64,000 nucleotides of DNA from Pararge aegeria (Eukaryota; Arthropoda; Insecta; Lepidoptera; Nymphalidae), in contig NC_053193.1 of the NCBI RefSeq assembly GCF_905163445.1, forward strand, positions 6,138,001 through 6,202,000. Reading direction: 5' to 3'. The position numbers and the translations under genes were made by a program. Under the pieces are notes generated by a model that saw only the letters and a program-made list of their open reading frames with translations, was not told where the DNA came from and ran no database searches. Positions 21,123 through 32,515 of the stretch are shown in pieces (within the stretch, counting starts at the first letter, position 1; every line of letters starts with the position of its first letter).

Positions 21123-22124
21123 ATTCCGGATTCAATAAGCTATCGCACATTATTTTAAGAGCAGTATCTCTATTTTGTACCATTTTCAACTTGTCGACTA
21201 GACCTGTGGGGACTATGGTTCGTAGCATAATGTTAAAAATTGTATAATGATAAAAGTTTATGAACAGCTTATTTATTCATAGACGTAAACTTCCCACTCG
21301 ACCCCAGTGATGCCTACTGCATACTCCGCGATCCAGAATCATATATTTAATCATCATTATCATTAATAACCAATTACCGACCCAACCGGGTCTTCTCTAA
21401 CAATGACAAAGTACTTTACTCGCCTCGTTGGCTGAGTGCGGATTGGTAGACTTGATATTATGCCTATGAGAAAGTTAGGGAAACATACTGGTTTCCTCCC
21501 GATCTTTCACCGCTAAGCCAAATTATATTTAATTGCCTTAAATACATATAATTAAAATGTTAGAAGTTTATTAAATATTGGCAAAAAACAAAATGCCATT
21601 TTCTTTTCATCTTTAATTGTTTATAACTTTTGCAATTTTTTATGTGCTAATACACGCTTTTGGCACATTTTTCTAGATGTCATTCCGGATTCAATAAGCT
21701 ATCGCACATTATTTTAAGAGCAGTATCTCTATTTTGTACCATTTTCAACTTGTCGACTAGACCTGTGGGGACTATGGTTCGTAGCATAATGTTAAAAATT
21801 GTATAATGATAAAAGTTTATGAACAGCTTATTTATTCATAGACGTAAACTTCCCACTCGACCCCAGTGATGCCTACTGCATACTCCGCGATCCAGAATCA
21901 TATATTTAATCATCATTATCATTAATAACCAATTACCGACCCGACCGGGTCTTCTCTAACAATGACAAAGTACTTTACTCGCCTCGTTGGCTGAGTGCGG
22001 ATTGGTAGACTTGATATTATGCCTATGAGAAAGTTAGGGAAACATACTGGTTTCCTCCCGATCTTTCACCGCTAAGCCAAATTATATTTAATTGCCTTAA
22101 ATACATATAATTAAAATGTTAGAA
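21007..22124. repeat. 559-bp tandem duplication
   Basis: Unit 1 (21,007-21,565) and unit 2 (21,566-22,124) differ by only one base that I can see (CCCAACCGGG versus CCCGACCGGG). The unit starts inside the right arm of the fold-back element and ends inside a SINE-B body. Confidence 0.95.
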
Positions 22125-22165
22125 GGGCATGCCGGAGACGAACTCGGTTCCACCGAAAGCAAGGT
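21909..22165 (-). mobile_element. SINE-B copy, split by the tandem duplication
   Basis: The minus strand reads from a tRNA-like head (22,126-22,165, GAACCGAGTTCGTCTCCGGC) into a body shared with 60,739. The upstream duplicate (21,350-21,560) has the body but no head. Confidence 0.6.
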
Positions 22166-22614
22166 AGTGTATGTGTGTACGTTTAACGTGCCTGTGTGCA
22201 GACGTACGTATATGTACCTATGTGTGCCTTAAACATTAAGTTAAGTATACAGTAAATTATAACATATGCCAAAAATATCTCTAAAAGTCTGATCGAGTTA
22301 AGAGCTATAATTTCCGGATCAGAGGTGCAACCGATGCGGGGTCGGTAATCGATTCCGCCCCGAACATCTGATACGCGCCTCCAATTTGGGATTTGCTTCC
22401 TTGATGAGATTTTCGTTACTGCCTCTGAATCGTTTAACTCCTAATTAAATAAAGGCAATACTTTCCTTTATTGTGAACGTATAAAAGTACTTTTAATGCA
22501 TTAAAAACAAATTTGTTCCATTTACTATTTCATTTAACTAATTCCGACCACGGAAGTCGAGGAGGCTGTCTTTGTATAGTTCAGTACCAAATTACCTTTT
22601 TCCAGTTTTAAAAA

Positions 22615-22720
22615 TTATCATCATCATCATATCAACTCATTAGCGGCCCACTACAGGGCACGGGTCTCCCACAATGAGGAAGGGTTAGGGCCATAATCCA
22701 CCTCGTTGGCCCAGTGACAT
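22615..22720 (-). mobile_element. SINE-B 3' end
   Basis: The plus reading starts with an ATCATCATCAT tail, then CGGCCCACTACAGGGCACGG and GGCCATAATCCACC, the reverse of the SINE-B 3' end. Confidence 0.65.
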
Positions 22721-22721
22721 A

Positions 22722-22992
22722 TCTATACTTATACATACTAATATTATAAAGAGGAAAGATTTTTTTATTTGTTTATTTGTTTTACCCGAAAGTCCTGGAC
22801 CGATTTTAACCATTTTTTGTTGATAAAGTTATTTTAAAAACAATACCCGACTTTAAAAATAAGATTTTAAAAATATCTTTAGAACTAAGCCTTTATCGAA
22901 TGAAACACATCTGACATCACCAAAACAAACTGTTCCTAAGGGATACTTTTAAAGCAATAAGTCACACGGACGAAGTCGCGGGTAACCGCTAG
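22722..22992 (+). mobile_element. Helitron-like non-autonomous element, intact ends
   Basis: It starts TCTATACTT after an A and ends CTAG before a T. The last bases form a small hairpin (GCGG-GTAA-CCGC, 22,978-22,989). TC...CTRR ends, a terminal hairpin and insertion between A and T are the Helitron signature. It is 271 bp long and codes for nothing. Confidence 0.7.
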
Positions 22993-23012
22993 TAATAGAT
23001 TAAATTTAAAAA

Positions 23013-23262
23013 AATGTGGCTAATGCAGAAATAATAAAGCTTGTCTATGAATCACTCTGCCAATCACTACTTAACTACTGTTTACCAGCGTGGGGTTCAG
23101 CTGGTAAAACCTACTTATTTAAAATTGAACGTACTCAAAGAGCCTTCTTAAAAACTGCGTACAAATAACCTTTTCGGTCACGATATGAATGTAAACAAAC
23201 ACTTGATAAATGGTTAATTGAATCAAGCTACGGAGAAACAAAAAGGTGGTCACAATATTAGA
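23013..23262 (+). pseudogene. LINE reverse transcriptase C-terminal fragment
   Basis: In one frame it reads IIKLVYESLCQSLLNYCLPA, WGSAGKTYLFKIERTQRAFL and KTAYK, then a stop (23,166) and FRSRYECKQTLDKWLIESSY. The 'SLLNYCLPAWG....IERTQRA.LK.....FR' pattern is the thumb/C-terminal region of jockey/CR1-like polymerases. The element is truncated at both ends. Confidence 0.8.
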
Positions 23263-23280
23263 ATAAATATAAAATACAAT

Positions 23281-23372
23281 AAACACACAGAGAGACACAC
23301 GGATGCACACACAAACACAGTCATACACACACATCAACACAATCATACACACGCACACACATTACACACACT
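23281..23372. repeat. CA-rich low-complexity tract
   Basis: Degenerate (CA)n with ACACAC runs broken by single-base changes. It explains the small open frames on both strands here. Confidence 0.9.
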
Positions 23373-23374
23373 AA

Positions 23375-25708
23375 AGAACATTTTTTTGGCATTATTGCTC
23401 CAACAGAATTTGTATGCTGAGCTGTTTTTTTATGTTTTTGTTTAAACAAAAAATGTTTTAGTATTAAGTTACCTTTATTTATTTTTATTGTATTCAACCT
23501 GGAAGTGATTTTTACGACACAGGGAATCCTAGTGTGGAAATCACAGACTTACCTGTATTCTTTGGCTTACTTTTTATGTGTTTGTTTGAAATAAATAAAT
23601 AAAATAAATGAAAATTGATTGATTAAACTAATTATGCACCTAAAGTCAACATACACACATACGCACAGATACAGGAAATGAAGGAGCGACAGGAAGATAT
23701 AACACTTACGTACTTTCCTCAACAAATAAACTACTGTTTCCCCGTTTTTGCACAGTAGTTTATTGCTGTCGTTGACATATCAACTCGCCGCCTACGTAGG
23801 CAGACGTGACTCATAATTTCCGTTTGACTTATCTTATTGACACTTCAATATCAGAAATGAGAAAACCAATAAAATATCAGATTACCGGGAAGAATAAAAC
23901 TATATATCGAACTTATTGGTTTATGGATCAGATATTTTTACAAATGCAGCATTGCCTACTGCACGCCATCAACGCTTTATGCAAGCATGTGTTTTTTTTT
24001 AAGTTATTTAGTCTACACAAATATCAGATACTTATTATTACAATACATTTCAAAATTACAGAACCCAGTGGTCTGAAACTTTAAAATGTAAATATATAAC
24101 CGGATCACTCTTCGTCTTCTTTACATAACACAAAGTAACTCCCATCCTTACTACGCTGAGAACCTATAAACTACGTAACGAATTTTAATGCAATTTTCAG
24201 CAATAGATTGAGTGATTCGAGATGAAGGTTTATATGAATACATGCATATTAAAGAAGAAAAAAGCCAAGAAATTTTAAGATCTGTAATGTGATGTCGTAA
24301 CAAACCTAATTTTGTGCGCTTACATTGCAAGGGCTGGCTGATACTTACGATTTAGATGAAATCAATATACAAAGGAATTGTATATCTTAAAAAAGATCAA
24401 TTAAAAAGTCCACAATGATATATGTTTCCCTCCAAGGGATAGTCGACAATAATCATCTTTTACATTTAACGAAAAAATATGGATCATTGGCAAGCAATTT
24501 TAATTAATACATTATTATCCCTTATCCAATTAAATACATTAGGTACGTTGTGCATTTCATGTGGATTGATTGACCCTTACAGCATATCATTAAAATGAAT
24601 ACCTTAGAGGATATGAGAGCCAAACATCCGTCCCAGGTTTGAAGCGCTGTGGTTGGCGGGCAAAGGGCGCCTATGAAAAGCGCGAGTCTAATCGTAATCA
24701 AATTATTAAACTTCCTGCAATTGCACTCCAAATTGCCTCACAACATGTAGTATTACACCCGTGCGAAGATGGGGTGAGTCGCTAGTAGATAATGTAGTAG
24801 AAGTTCTCAATATACTTGAGTATTAAAACATATTTCTTTTAATAAAATAAAATAGAAACTAATGTTTGCTCTCACAAAATCTGCCTTTCCGTAAGAAGAA
24901 ATAATCAGTCATTATAAGTTGTAAGCTCACGGTAAAGGTTTCACTTTTAAGCCTATTCAAATATTAACTAAACCTCAATCCGGATAATGGTAAATATTCT
25001 AAAACCTCGTTCACAGACGTCTAAAGCAATTATGACGTAGCAATGAATTATGTATTGAAGTTTAGAATAAAATAAATTTCGAAACTTTAATGACTGACTT
25101 TTTGTGCTTTGGATCACTGAATTCTATTATTACCACTTGTAAGGATCTGGTCATCTTATTTTCGTTCGACGCCATTTTGGCGCTGTAAGATGTTTACCTT
25201 AGTTAAATACGAGTATTCAAGGAGCTTATTTTTACTGATTATAAAAGATAAAATAAAAGTTGATATCGTCGTACCTAAATAGAAGTCTTTTGGGTGAGAT
25301 AAACTTTCCAACAAAAGTTTAAGAGGCCGTTGAAAGTCTACCCTAAGTATGTTTAAATGTATATATGACTACATTACGATTGAATTCTGAATTGAAAATA
25401 ACTTCGAACTGCCCTTAAGACATCCACTAACTTTTGAACAAGAAAATCGCTTTACTCAAATCGCAAACTACAGTGATTTTGCAGCTTAGACATTTTAATA
25501 TCCAACTTATAAAACTTTACTGGTATTGTTTTATGATTTGGTGTTGTTTTGTTTTTATTATTTCTTTGTGTTAATTTTTTTCTTTCTTAAAATATATATG
25601 AATGTTTAAGATTATGCTAATTAAATGCACTTAGGATTAGAATAAAGCCTTAGTTTCTTTTTTCATCTGATGGCTTTGTTAAAATCAACTTTTCTCTTTA
25701 TATACGTA
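23375..25708. other. unassigned AT-rich stretch
   Basis: No gene is recognised. The short frames at 23,806-24,084 and 24,522-24,731 have no family resemblance. Confidence 0.5.
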
Positions 25709-25710
25709 TA

Positions 25711-25745
25711 CTAGCTGTTGCCCGCGACTTCATCTGCGTTTGTTT
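25711..25745 (-). mobile_element. Helitron-like 3' end, fragment
   Basis: The minus strand ends GTCGCGGGCAACAGCTAG followed by T. The rest of the element is not delimited. Confidence 0.45.
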
Positions 25746-25749
25746 ATGA

Positions 25750-26439
25750 TTTTAAAACATTTTTTAAGGTATGTATTCTTGTTAGATGTAGTTTTTAAAA
25801 ACTTAAGCTTACATTTTCAAACTCTCGATATCGTTTATGTTAAATTCCCGATTGGAATATATATACATTTTTTAATTTGTATATCAGATTTTGGTATATT
25901 ATCTGAGTGTTCGTTATAAAACAGAGATCAAATAAAAAAGAGAAAAGCATGATAAATCTTAAATCTTAACCGTAATCTAGCAAAGTACTCGATTTATTGT
26001 TATCAGTTTGATTCTGTAGAACACAAGTCTCTAAATATATTAAATTTACAGGTCTTATAGGAGTGCCATCTTTTTCCCTATATTCTTTGCGGAAAAGAAT
26101 AGCACTACTTTGATCTGTCAAAGTAGTTCAAAAAAGTGACAGTGGTGTACAACAGAATTGGCCCACTTATATGATTATTGCAAGCGTAAACAACGGCACC
26201 TATTGTTAGATTAGTTTCTTCATTGCCGTTTTAATAGAACTACGTGTATTGTATTATAAAGAAAAGAGGAAAAAATACCGTAGACAGTGACATGGGTAAC
26301 GTAACTTTCTCCAAAAAATACCATTTATAGACTATAATGTGCTGAAAAAACTGCCATTGTTATTATCTGTCTACCTTATTATAAAAGTTTTCCAGATAAC
26401 GTAGGTGCCTACTTGTGGCATTGTAATGAAAAATATCTA

Positions 26440-26478
<39 letters not shown>

Positions 26479-26980
26479 TTTATATTATATGAAAACTAGT
26501 AATTTTATTGTTTTCATTCCATGAAATTTCAAATGAGTCGTTTCCAAAAAGTCGTTGATTTTGAAAGAAACTGAACTTAAATACTGCAGTTAACCCAACA
26601 GAACATTTTTGAAATGAAAATTTCAATTTCTTTATTAAAGTTTTCTGAAGATGTTTTTTTTCGAACAAACAATACAGACATCGATTTCTTCGGCTGAAAT
26701 AAGTTAGAACAACTGTCAATTTAACTCTTAAAAGGTAATATAGCTTTCCAGTAGTTTCGTAGTGGAATTAAGATAAATAAATAATAAAAATTGGAATAAA
26801 TAAATTAAAAATAAAAATAGTAATAGTTTAATGATATAGGTTAACGATATAGCATCTCTTCTTCACATCTCACTAAGTAAAATATATTGATGCAGATACA
26901 GATACACTATGAAGTATATGTAGTGAAAACGATGTCATAAAACTAGCCGATTTGTCCCCTCAAATAACGAGTGAAATGCT
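25750..26980. other. unassigned AT-rich stretch
   Basis: Nothing is recognised except the TA microsatellite. Confidence 0.5.
26442..26473. repeat. (TA)n microsatellite
   Basis: About 32 nt of alternating AT followed by further AT-rich sequence. Confidence 0.95.
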
Positions 26981-27301
26981 ATGGACGAGATACGAACCGT
27001 AGCGAGGGTCGCGTCCATTTGTTCGGAGGCAGCGGCTTATGTCGCGCACAAAGGCTTTGGGGTTTCGGATCCCCAGCTACACGTTATTCAATATAAAATG
27101 GAACAGAAATGTATGGAGTGCCGTGCAAGTTGTCTGTATTTTCCTTTTTCAATTTTGAGGTTTTGTTCGAGTGCAATATGCGCTAGATCAGAACCGCAAG
27201 TATGCTTTTACACCTGTTCCTTAGTGGAAGATCGAATAAGGACTAATAAAAAATTATTACATTTTAAATATGAACGGAGTAAAACTGTTCAAAATTTCTA
27301 A
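26981..27301 (+). CDS. unrecognised 106-codon open frame
   Basis: It is the longest open frame outside the channel gene that is not repeat-derived as far as I can see. The first part (MDEIRTVARVASICSEAAAY) lies in a locally GC- and CpG-richer patch, and the second half is AT-rich and Cys-containing. I recognise no domain. It could be a first exon with an AT-rich read-through, a transposon piece, or chance. There is no promoter or splice evidence strong enough to decide. Confidence 0.15.
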   Translation: MDEIRTVARVASICSEAAAYVAHKGFGVSDPQLHVIQYKMEQKCMECRASCLYFPFSILRFCSSAICARSEPQVCFYTCSLVEDRIRTNKKLLHFKYERSKTVQNF

Positions 27302-27485
27302 AAACTCCTTTCTGATATTATAATTGTGAAAATTTGTTTATTTGTCCTTTTTTACGGCATAGCCAAGCAACCAATCATCTTGATTTTTGGCCAATACGCC
27401 GCTCAAAGTACTTAGCCTATATAACTCTCCGTTCTTTCAAGTATAAGGATAAGAACCAACAAACAAACACAGTTTCGTATTTATA

Positions 27486-27680
27486 ATACTGTTGCCCGCG
27501 TTCTTCGTCTGCGTTGATTATGATCTTAGAAATCCCGTGGGGACCATTAGTTATTCTGGGATAAAAAGTAGTCTATGTTACTCTCCTTTTTTTCAACTCA
27601 CTCTGAGTCAAAAAGCAAGTTGATTGTTTGCTCAGTTAGGTCGTAAAGTAACGACAAACAAACAAACATATTACTGTTGA
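27486..27680 (-). mobile_element. Helitron-like or related element, fragment
   Basis: It begins GTTGCCCGCGTTCTTCGTCTGCG, the reverse of the CGCAGACGAAG...GGGCAAC end, and continues through AAATCCCGTGGGGACC and GTAACGACAAACAAACAAAC, shared with 31,240-31,475. Confidence 0.5.
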
Positions 27681-27902
27681 TAGCAATCATGCCACAGGTA
27701 GCTGCTAAGACGCGGCGCGGCGTTGCTAACATCTATAAAGCAACGTTCGTATTTTCGCAAAGTACGAATATCCCGTGGCCAGCACGTAAATGATAAGGCT
27801 GCCTTTTTACTCTTATGGCGCTAATAATTATATTTAAATGATTTGTTGCAAAAAAGTTATACAATATATGTAAAACATAATATTTTATTCCTTTTTTACA
27901 TA

Positions 27903-28065
27903 ATACTAGCGGACCCCAGCGCCATCTGTCGGTCTGATTTGTGAATCTAAACCATCCAGGGTTCCACCCAAACGCATACCGAAAAATTCATTCAAATCGG
28001 TCCAGCCGTTTAGGAGGAGTTCAGTGACATACACACGCACACAAGAAATATATATATAAAGATTT
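27903..28065 (-). mobile_element. short interspersed element, unclassified
   Basis: It starts ACTAGCGGACCCCAGCGCC and contains AATCGGTCCAGCCGTTTAGG and CACACGCACACAAG before an ATATATATAAAG end. I know such sequence as a common lepidopteran repeat, but only from memory. Confidence 0.4.
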
Positions 28066-28621
28066 TAACATAATATTTAACATAATATTTTATTAGATAT
28101 GTTTCCAATATCAAATTTTACTGCCCGAATATTATATTTGTAACCTTCACCCGAGTTGCTTGAACAAAGAAAGTAACTTCTCACCAAGACGAGTGTCTCA
28201 AGACGGCGGGAAGAGGAGCAAACACCTTTAAAGTGCCCACGTACATTTTATACATCAAAAGTCGAATCTACTTGAGAAGGAGTATTAATTCTCACCCTTC
28301 GACTACAAAAGAATATATCGCTGAGGTTTTTTTATTTTCATTTTCGAATAACAAGGTGAAACTTATCCCTAAAAGTTCCATCTTATGAAATTCCAAGAAA
28401 GCCTTTATTTAAATAGGCTTTATATCACAATTTATGTTTTACGTCTAGAGTTGATGCGAGTGTGAAACTAAAGAAAAATTTAACACGAAATCAACGTCTT
28501 AAATAAATGTCCAAAAATTTTAAACCATAGACCGACTATGCTGGTCTAATATGGGTTGGTGGGCTCTTACTAGTTAACCTCTTCTTACCAGTTTAATTGA
28601 TTGTCTAGTCAGGCTTTTGTT

Positions 28622-28925
28622 CAACGGTCAAATGGTCAACGCTGTGATCTTATGAGCAAGAGGTCTCGGGTTCAATCCTTGAAATGAGGAATATTTCATT
28701 TCTGAATTTTCTCTGGTGTGTTCTGGTGGGAGGTTTCTGCCGTTTTAATCCAATAGGATGCCGCTTAGAAACTGATTAGGGTTATATGTGTTGAATATAA
28801 CTGGCATAACCCTAACAGGTTAGCCCGCTACCATCTTAGACTTCATTATGAAGAACTCTCAGGCATGCAAGTTGCCTCACGATGTTTTTTCTACCCTATA
28901 CCAAGTAATTTTGAATAACTCGCCG
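28622..28925 (+). mobile_element. SINE-C copy joined to a reversed SINE-B piece
   Basis: A tRNA-like B-box (GGTCTCGGGTTCAATCC), then TTTCTGAATTTTCTCTGGTG and AACAGGTTAGCCCGCTACCA belong to SINE-C. From about 28,851 CTCTCAGGCATGCAAG and CTCACGATGTTTT are SINE-B in reverse. Confidence 0.6.
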
Positions 28926-29039
28926 GTCGCACTTTCTGTTAAATGTTTTTTAACGCACCGCATTATTTGTACTCCCACCGAATAACTATTCTCCTGCTTT
29001 TATGAATGTTCTCGAACTTATTTGCTCTATCTACATTAA

Positions 29040-29215
29040 ATAAAGTAGTATAGAACAGTGTAACTTTGCGTAGCGCAATAAAGCGAAACGTAGTACCTAC
29101 GGCGTAGCATTATGTTAGCACAGCGCATCGTAGCATACAAACCGTAATTAGACAACTCGGCATGTACCGTACAACGTAGCAGAGTAACACGGTTAAACGT
29201 TATTTTAGCGGACAA
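29040..29215. repeat. degenerate CGTAG-rich tract
   Basis: The pentamer CGTAG occurs five times, with several near-matches, in about 140 bp (TGCGTAGCG, AACGTAGTA, GGCGTAGCA, ATCGTAGCA, AACGTAGCA). It gives the unrecognised minus-strand frame 29,036-29,218. Confidence 0.5.
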
Positions 29216-29624
29216 CAAACAGGGTAATCAATTCTACACGTTTGTCTATACTCATATTATAAAGAGGAAAAATTCTGGATAAAGTACTTCGTACATTTAA
29301 GTACAAAAAATATCTTTTGCTATTAGAAAGCTGTATTTTCGGAGGGTAAACATAGGTTATATATTATTTCATTAATAATAAGATTGAAACCTGAAATAAT
29401 CAATTTGTACAACAATACAAAAGAAAATTCGTCTACTAGTTTCGCACGCGTAGGCATGATAATTATATTTTTAGCCCAACGACTAAGTCTAGGGGCAATA
29501 ACGCCAATACAAAGGGGCAAGAGCGTCAGCATTTCGGGTACCATGCCCATAAGTGAACAGTTAGACAGCTTATATTTTTTGTAAATATTAATATTAGTTT
29601 GTAATTATTATTATGTGTTTACTA

Positions 29625-29800
29625 ATTGGAATTATACTTCTTCTTTAAAACAATATTGGAATTTTGTCAATTTAAAATCTGGGATATATCAAAGATATGC
29701 TAAGAGCATCTTTAAAAATTTTTAATTTACATTTAAACTTTCAAAGATGCTCTGCTCTTATTAAACTTAAAAGAAGAAAGAAGTAATATTGAATGTAAAA
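29625..29800. repeat. imperfect inverted repeat
   Basis: AAGAGCATCTTT (about 29,701) pairs with AAAGATGCTCT (about 29,743). Further out TACTTCTTCTTTAA pairs with TTAAAAGAAGAAAGAAGTA, giving an imperfect stem over about 170 bp. Confidence 0.5.
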
Positions 29801-30078
29801 TTAGATTTTCCAATCAATGAAGAAAGTGGAGTACCATCACAATACTGAATTATACTTTTTCATAATAAAATAATAATTACAGAATACATATAATTTTAAT
29901 GAGTAAAAAAATACCAAGCGTACCTACGTATGAGAGCGTTATGCCATTTGGCCTGATAGCATACAGGTCAATTTTACAGCCGGGGCGAGGCATAAGATGT
30001 TTCACAACGTAAAACTAGAGCGAAAGAGAAAAGAAATATAAGAGCGTTCTGTACGTTTCCAGGGGATACCAACATTTT

Positions 30079-30297
30079 GCGACCTCCCTGGCGTAACGGT
30101 GAACGCTACTAATTTAAGCAGGAGGGCCCGTGTTCGACTCCCGGCAGGGAATTTTTAATTTCTGAATTTTCTCTGGTGTGGTCTGGTGGGAGTGGGTGGG
30201 CTTTAGCCGTGGCTAGTTACCATACTACCGACAAAGATGTGCCGCTAAGCTATTATATGTTCCGTTGCGATGTCTCATGGAAATGCCGATTAGGGGT
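30079..30297 (+). mobile_element. SINE-C copy
   Basis: Head GACCTCCCTGGCGTAACGGT, B-box-like GTGTTCGACTCCCGGC, body AATTTCTGAATTTTCTCTGG and GTGGCTAGTTACCATACTAC, then ACCGACAAAGATGTGCCGC. It is truncated before the AACAGGTTAGCC block. Confidence 0.75.
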
Positions 30298-30329
30298 AAA
30301 AAAATCAAATAACTTTAGCTCTCTTCTTC

Positions 30330-30735
30330 AAAAAATTTCAAATTCCAAATTCATTTATTTCAAGTAGGCCCAGTTTATAAGCATTTTTGAAACGTCAAGT
30401 CAGTCTGTTTGCAGTGACTCTACAACCGGTTCGGAAGGAAGATTCAACCGAGAAGGGCCGGCAAGAAACTCAGCAGATTGCTCTTTTCCAACATCATTTT
30501 AAAGTTTGCAATCTTTTAAATTATCTATCTTGCGAGAGATAAGAGCGGAGATTTTGCTTCCAAGCATGCTTGTCGTTCAGAAATTCATCGATTCGATTTA
30601 ATGTGTTTTAACACATTGTTCAAACTTTTGCATTGGCAGGTTCAAAATTGCCTTGGGAATCAGATTATAAAAGCATATACTCAATCCCACAAATGACTTC
30701 TGCCCCTTGCGCAAATGAAATGCAGATGTCACTAA
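30330..30735 (-). mobile_element. jockey/CR1-like LINE 3' end (copy 2)
   Basis: On the minus strand broken frames read LNLPMQKFEQCVKTHLI, and before it a GRSHLWD-type region. The 3' UTR block CAACCGGTTCGGAAGG is as in copies 1, 3 and 4. Confidence 0.75.
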
Positions 30736-31239
30736 CTTATATATTGGTGTAGGCTTCCTTTAACATATTCCCCTTCTCGCGACATTGAGCTGTGTGGATT
30801 CTATTCGCTGGTTATAAGGTAGTACAGCTATCTTTGAGTCAGCCAATTGGTTCCACTACGTACGGTTAGCTACCGCATAAAACGTGTAGGTACAACCTCA
30901 ATATAATTACTCTGTAGCGCTTCGACGAAACCTGTTGCTTATCGATTCCGCCGCTTTGGCAGACAGCGTGCACTCGAGTGACTGCTTTGTTACAAACCCC
31001 CGGTATCGAGGCAATCTAGTTGATTGACGTGATTGCCTATTTTCAAACCCTCGATAAAAGTATAAGGCTTTATCTTCGATCAATCTTCTTCTATCTTTAT
31101 ATATTGAATATAGAAGGTACAAGAATAAAGTTGCGGGGAACCACTAGTTTGCTATAATGAACAGCAATCAGACAGGGTACAGATATCAACGCACAGATCT
31201 TTTCTGTCTGGTCGGACTGTCGGGGATTATAATAAAATA

Positions 31240-31475
31240 ACTGTTTCCCACGTTTTTCGTCCATATTATTATGGTTTTTTTTTAATCCTATGTTAACCGT
31301 TTGTTTTCGCGGGATAATAAAATACCATACGTTACTTTCTGTCTTTTCAACTTCAGCTAACTCTATGCTAAAAATCGAGGCGATTGTTTACTTAGTTAGA
31401 GTGCAAAATCAGGACAAACAAACACACTGTCGCATTCATAATATTATTATTATAAATGCGAAGTTTATTAATAAG
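31240..31475 (-). mobile_element. Helitron-like or related element, fragment
   Basis: It shares with 27,486-27,680 a GTTACTTTCTGTC..TTCAAC..AACTCT region and a GACAAACAAACACACTGTCG end, followed by CATTCATAATATTATTATTA. It explains the first half of the 135-codon frame at 31,290. Confidence 0.45.
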
Positions 31476-31852
31476 ATTACGCTTGGTGTTCTTAAATTTT
31501 TTTCTCTTTTAACTTTTAAATCGCACAACGAGTTTATATCGGATTTTATAAATCCCGCGGGATCCGTCAGTTTTTTATGTACTTCCTCAGGGTGCATCTA
31601 TCTCCTTATTGAATTTTATCGAAATCTGATCATGAGGATGGGGATTATAGTATTATCAGTGTCTCACTTTTCAGCTCGAAAATGTAGCAGCTTGTAGTAA
31701 TTGTGCAGGTAAGGTTTACTTAAACTTAGTTGTATTGTAATAAAATAAAAATGAATTGCTATAGTGAAAACATATCGATTCAAAGAATGTTTTAACTCAT
31801 ACATGTGGATACATGTTTGTAAATAAAAAGGTATACAATTAAAATAAGGCAT

Positions 31853-32515
31853 ATTTTGCTATACTCCGCGAGTAATAACTCCGCTGTAATGTGTATCAGA
31901 ATACAGTAGAAGTTTCTTAAACACATTGTTAACAATTATTTATTGTTAAGTCAACATCTTTGGTAGAGATCACTTTTAAGCGATAAGGCCGCCTATTGTA
32001 CCTTTTCTCCTTAATTTTAATAGTGTTGTTTTTTAATTTGGTGTACAATAAAGTGTATTTCATTCATTCATTCATCTCTTGAAGATGCTCCGGTGACGGA
32101 GTGAAACGTGCGTCGAGAGTATATTACCGAAGATCTGTTTAGTGGGGAGTATAGTGCCGTGTGGTGAGGGCATATCAGAAAACAGTTGAAATGAAATAAA
32201 ATTTATTGTTGAAAGAATAGTTAGTATAGTTGTCACCACCCTTTTTCCCGCGGGTGTCGTACGAGGCGACTAAGGGAATATAACGGAAGGCGGGCAGCAG
32301 CATCCTCGGTGCTACTACTACCATATGTTGCAATCACCAACCCGTCTGCCTAGCGTGGTCATTATGGGCAAATCCTCCACTTGGATAAGGCCTTTAGACC
32401 AGCAGTGGACTGTAATAGGCTGTTGATGATGACGATAAAGATTTAAGGAATTATAAATAACACAGTACAGATTCTCCGGCATTTGCGGAGAGAAAATAAC
32501 CTTAGTTTTCATTTA
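31853..32515. mobile_element. element E copy, interrupted by element F
   Basis: It starts TTTTGCTATACTCCGCGAG and resumes its end at 32,431 (ACACAGTACAGATTCTCCGG...GCGGAGAG). The interior block GACGGAGTGAAACGTGCG matches 18,057-18,300. The sequence 32,231-32,430 is inserted. Confidence 0.55.
32231..32430 (+). mobile_element. element F (short interspersed element)
   Basis: It starts GTCACCACCCTTTTTCCCGC, has CCAGCAGTGGACTGTAATAG and ends in GTTGATGATGACGA. The same element is at 58,145-58,352. The GATGAT tail links it to RTE-mobilised SINEs (inference). It sits inside element E. Confidence 0.65.

Noticed and set aside
23218..23445. Open frames on both strands rich in His/Thr or Cys/Val
   Set aside because: They are translations of a degenerate CA repeat.
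31290..31697. 135-codon open frame
   Set aside because: Its first half is the non-coding interior of a repeat also found at 27,486-27,680, and the rest has no family resemblance.
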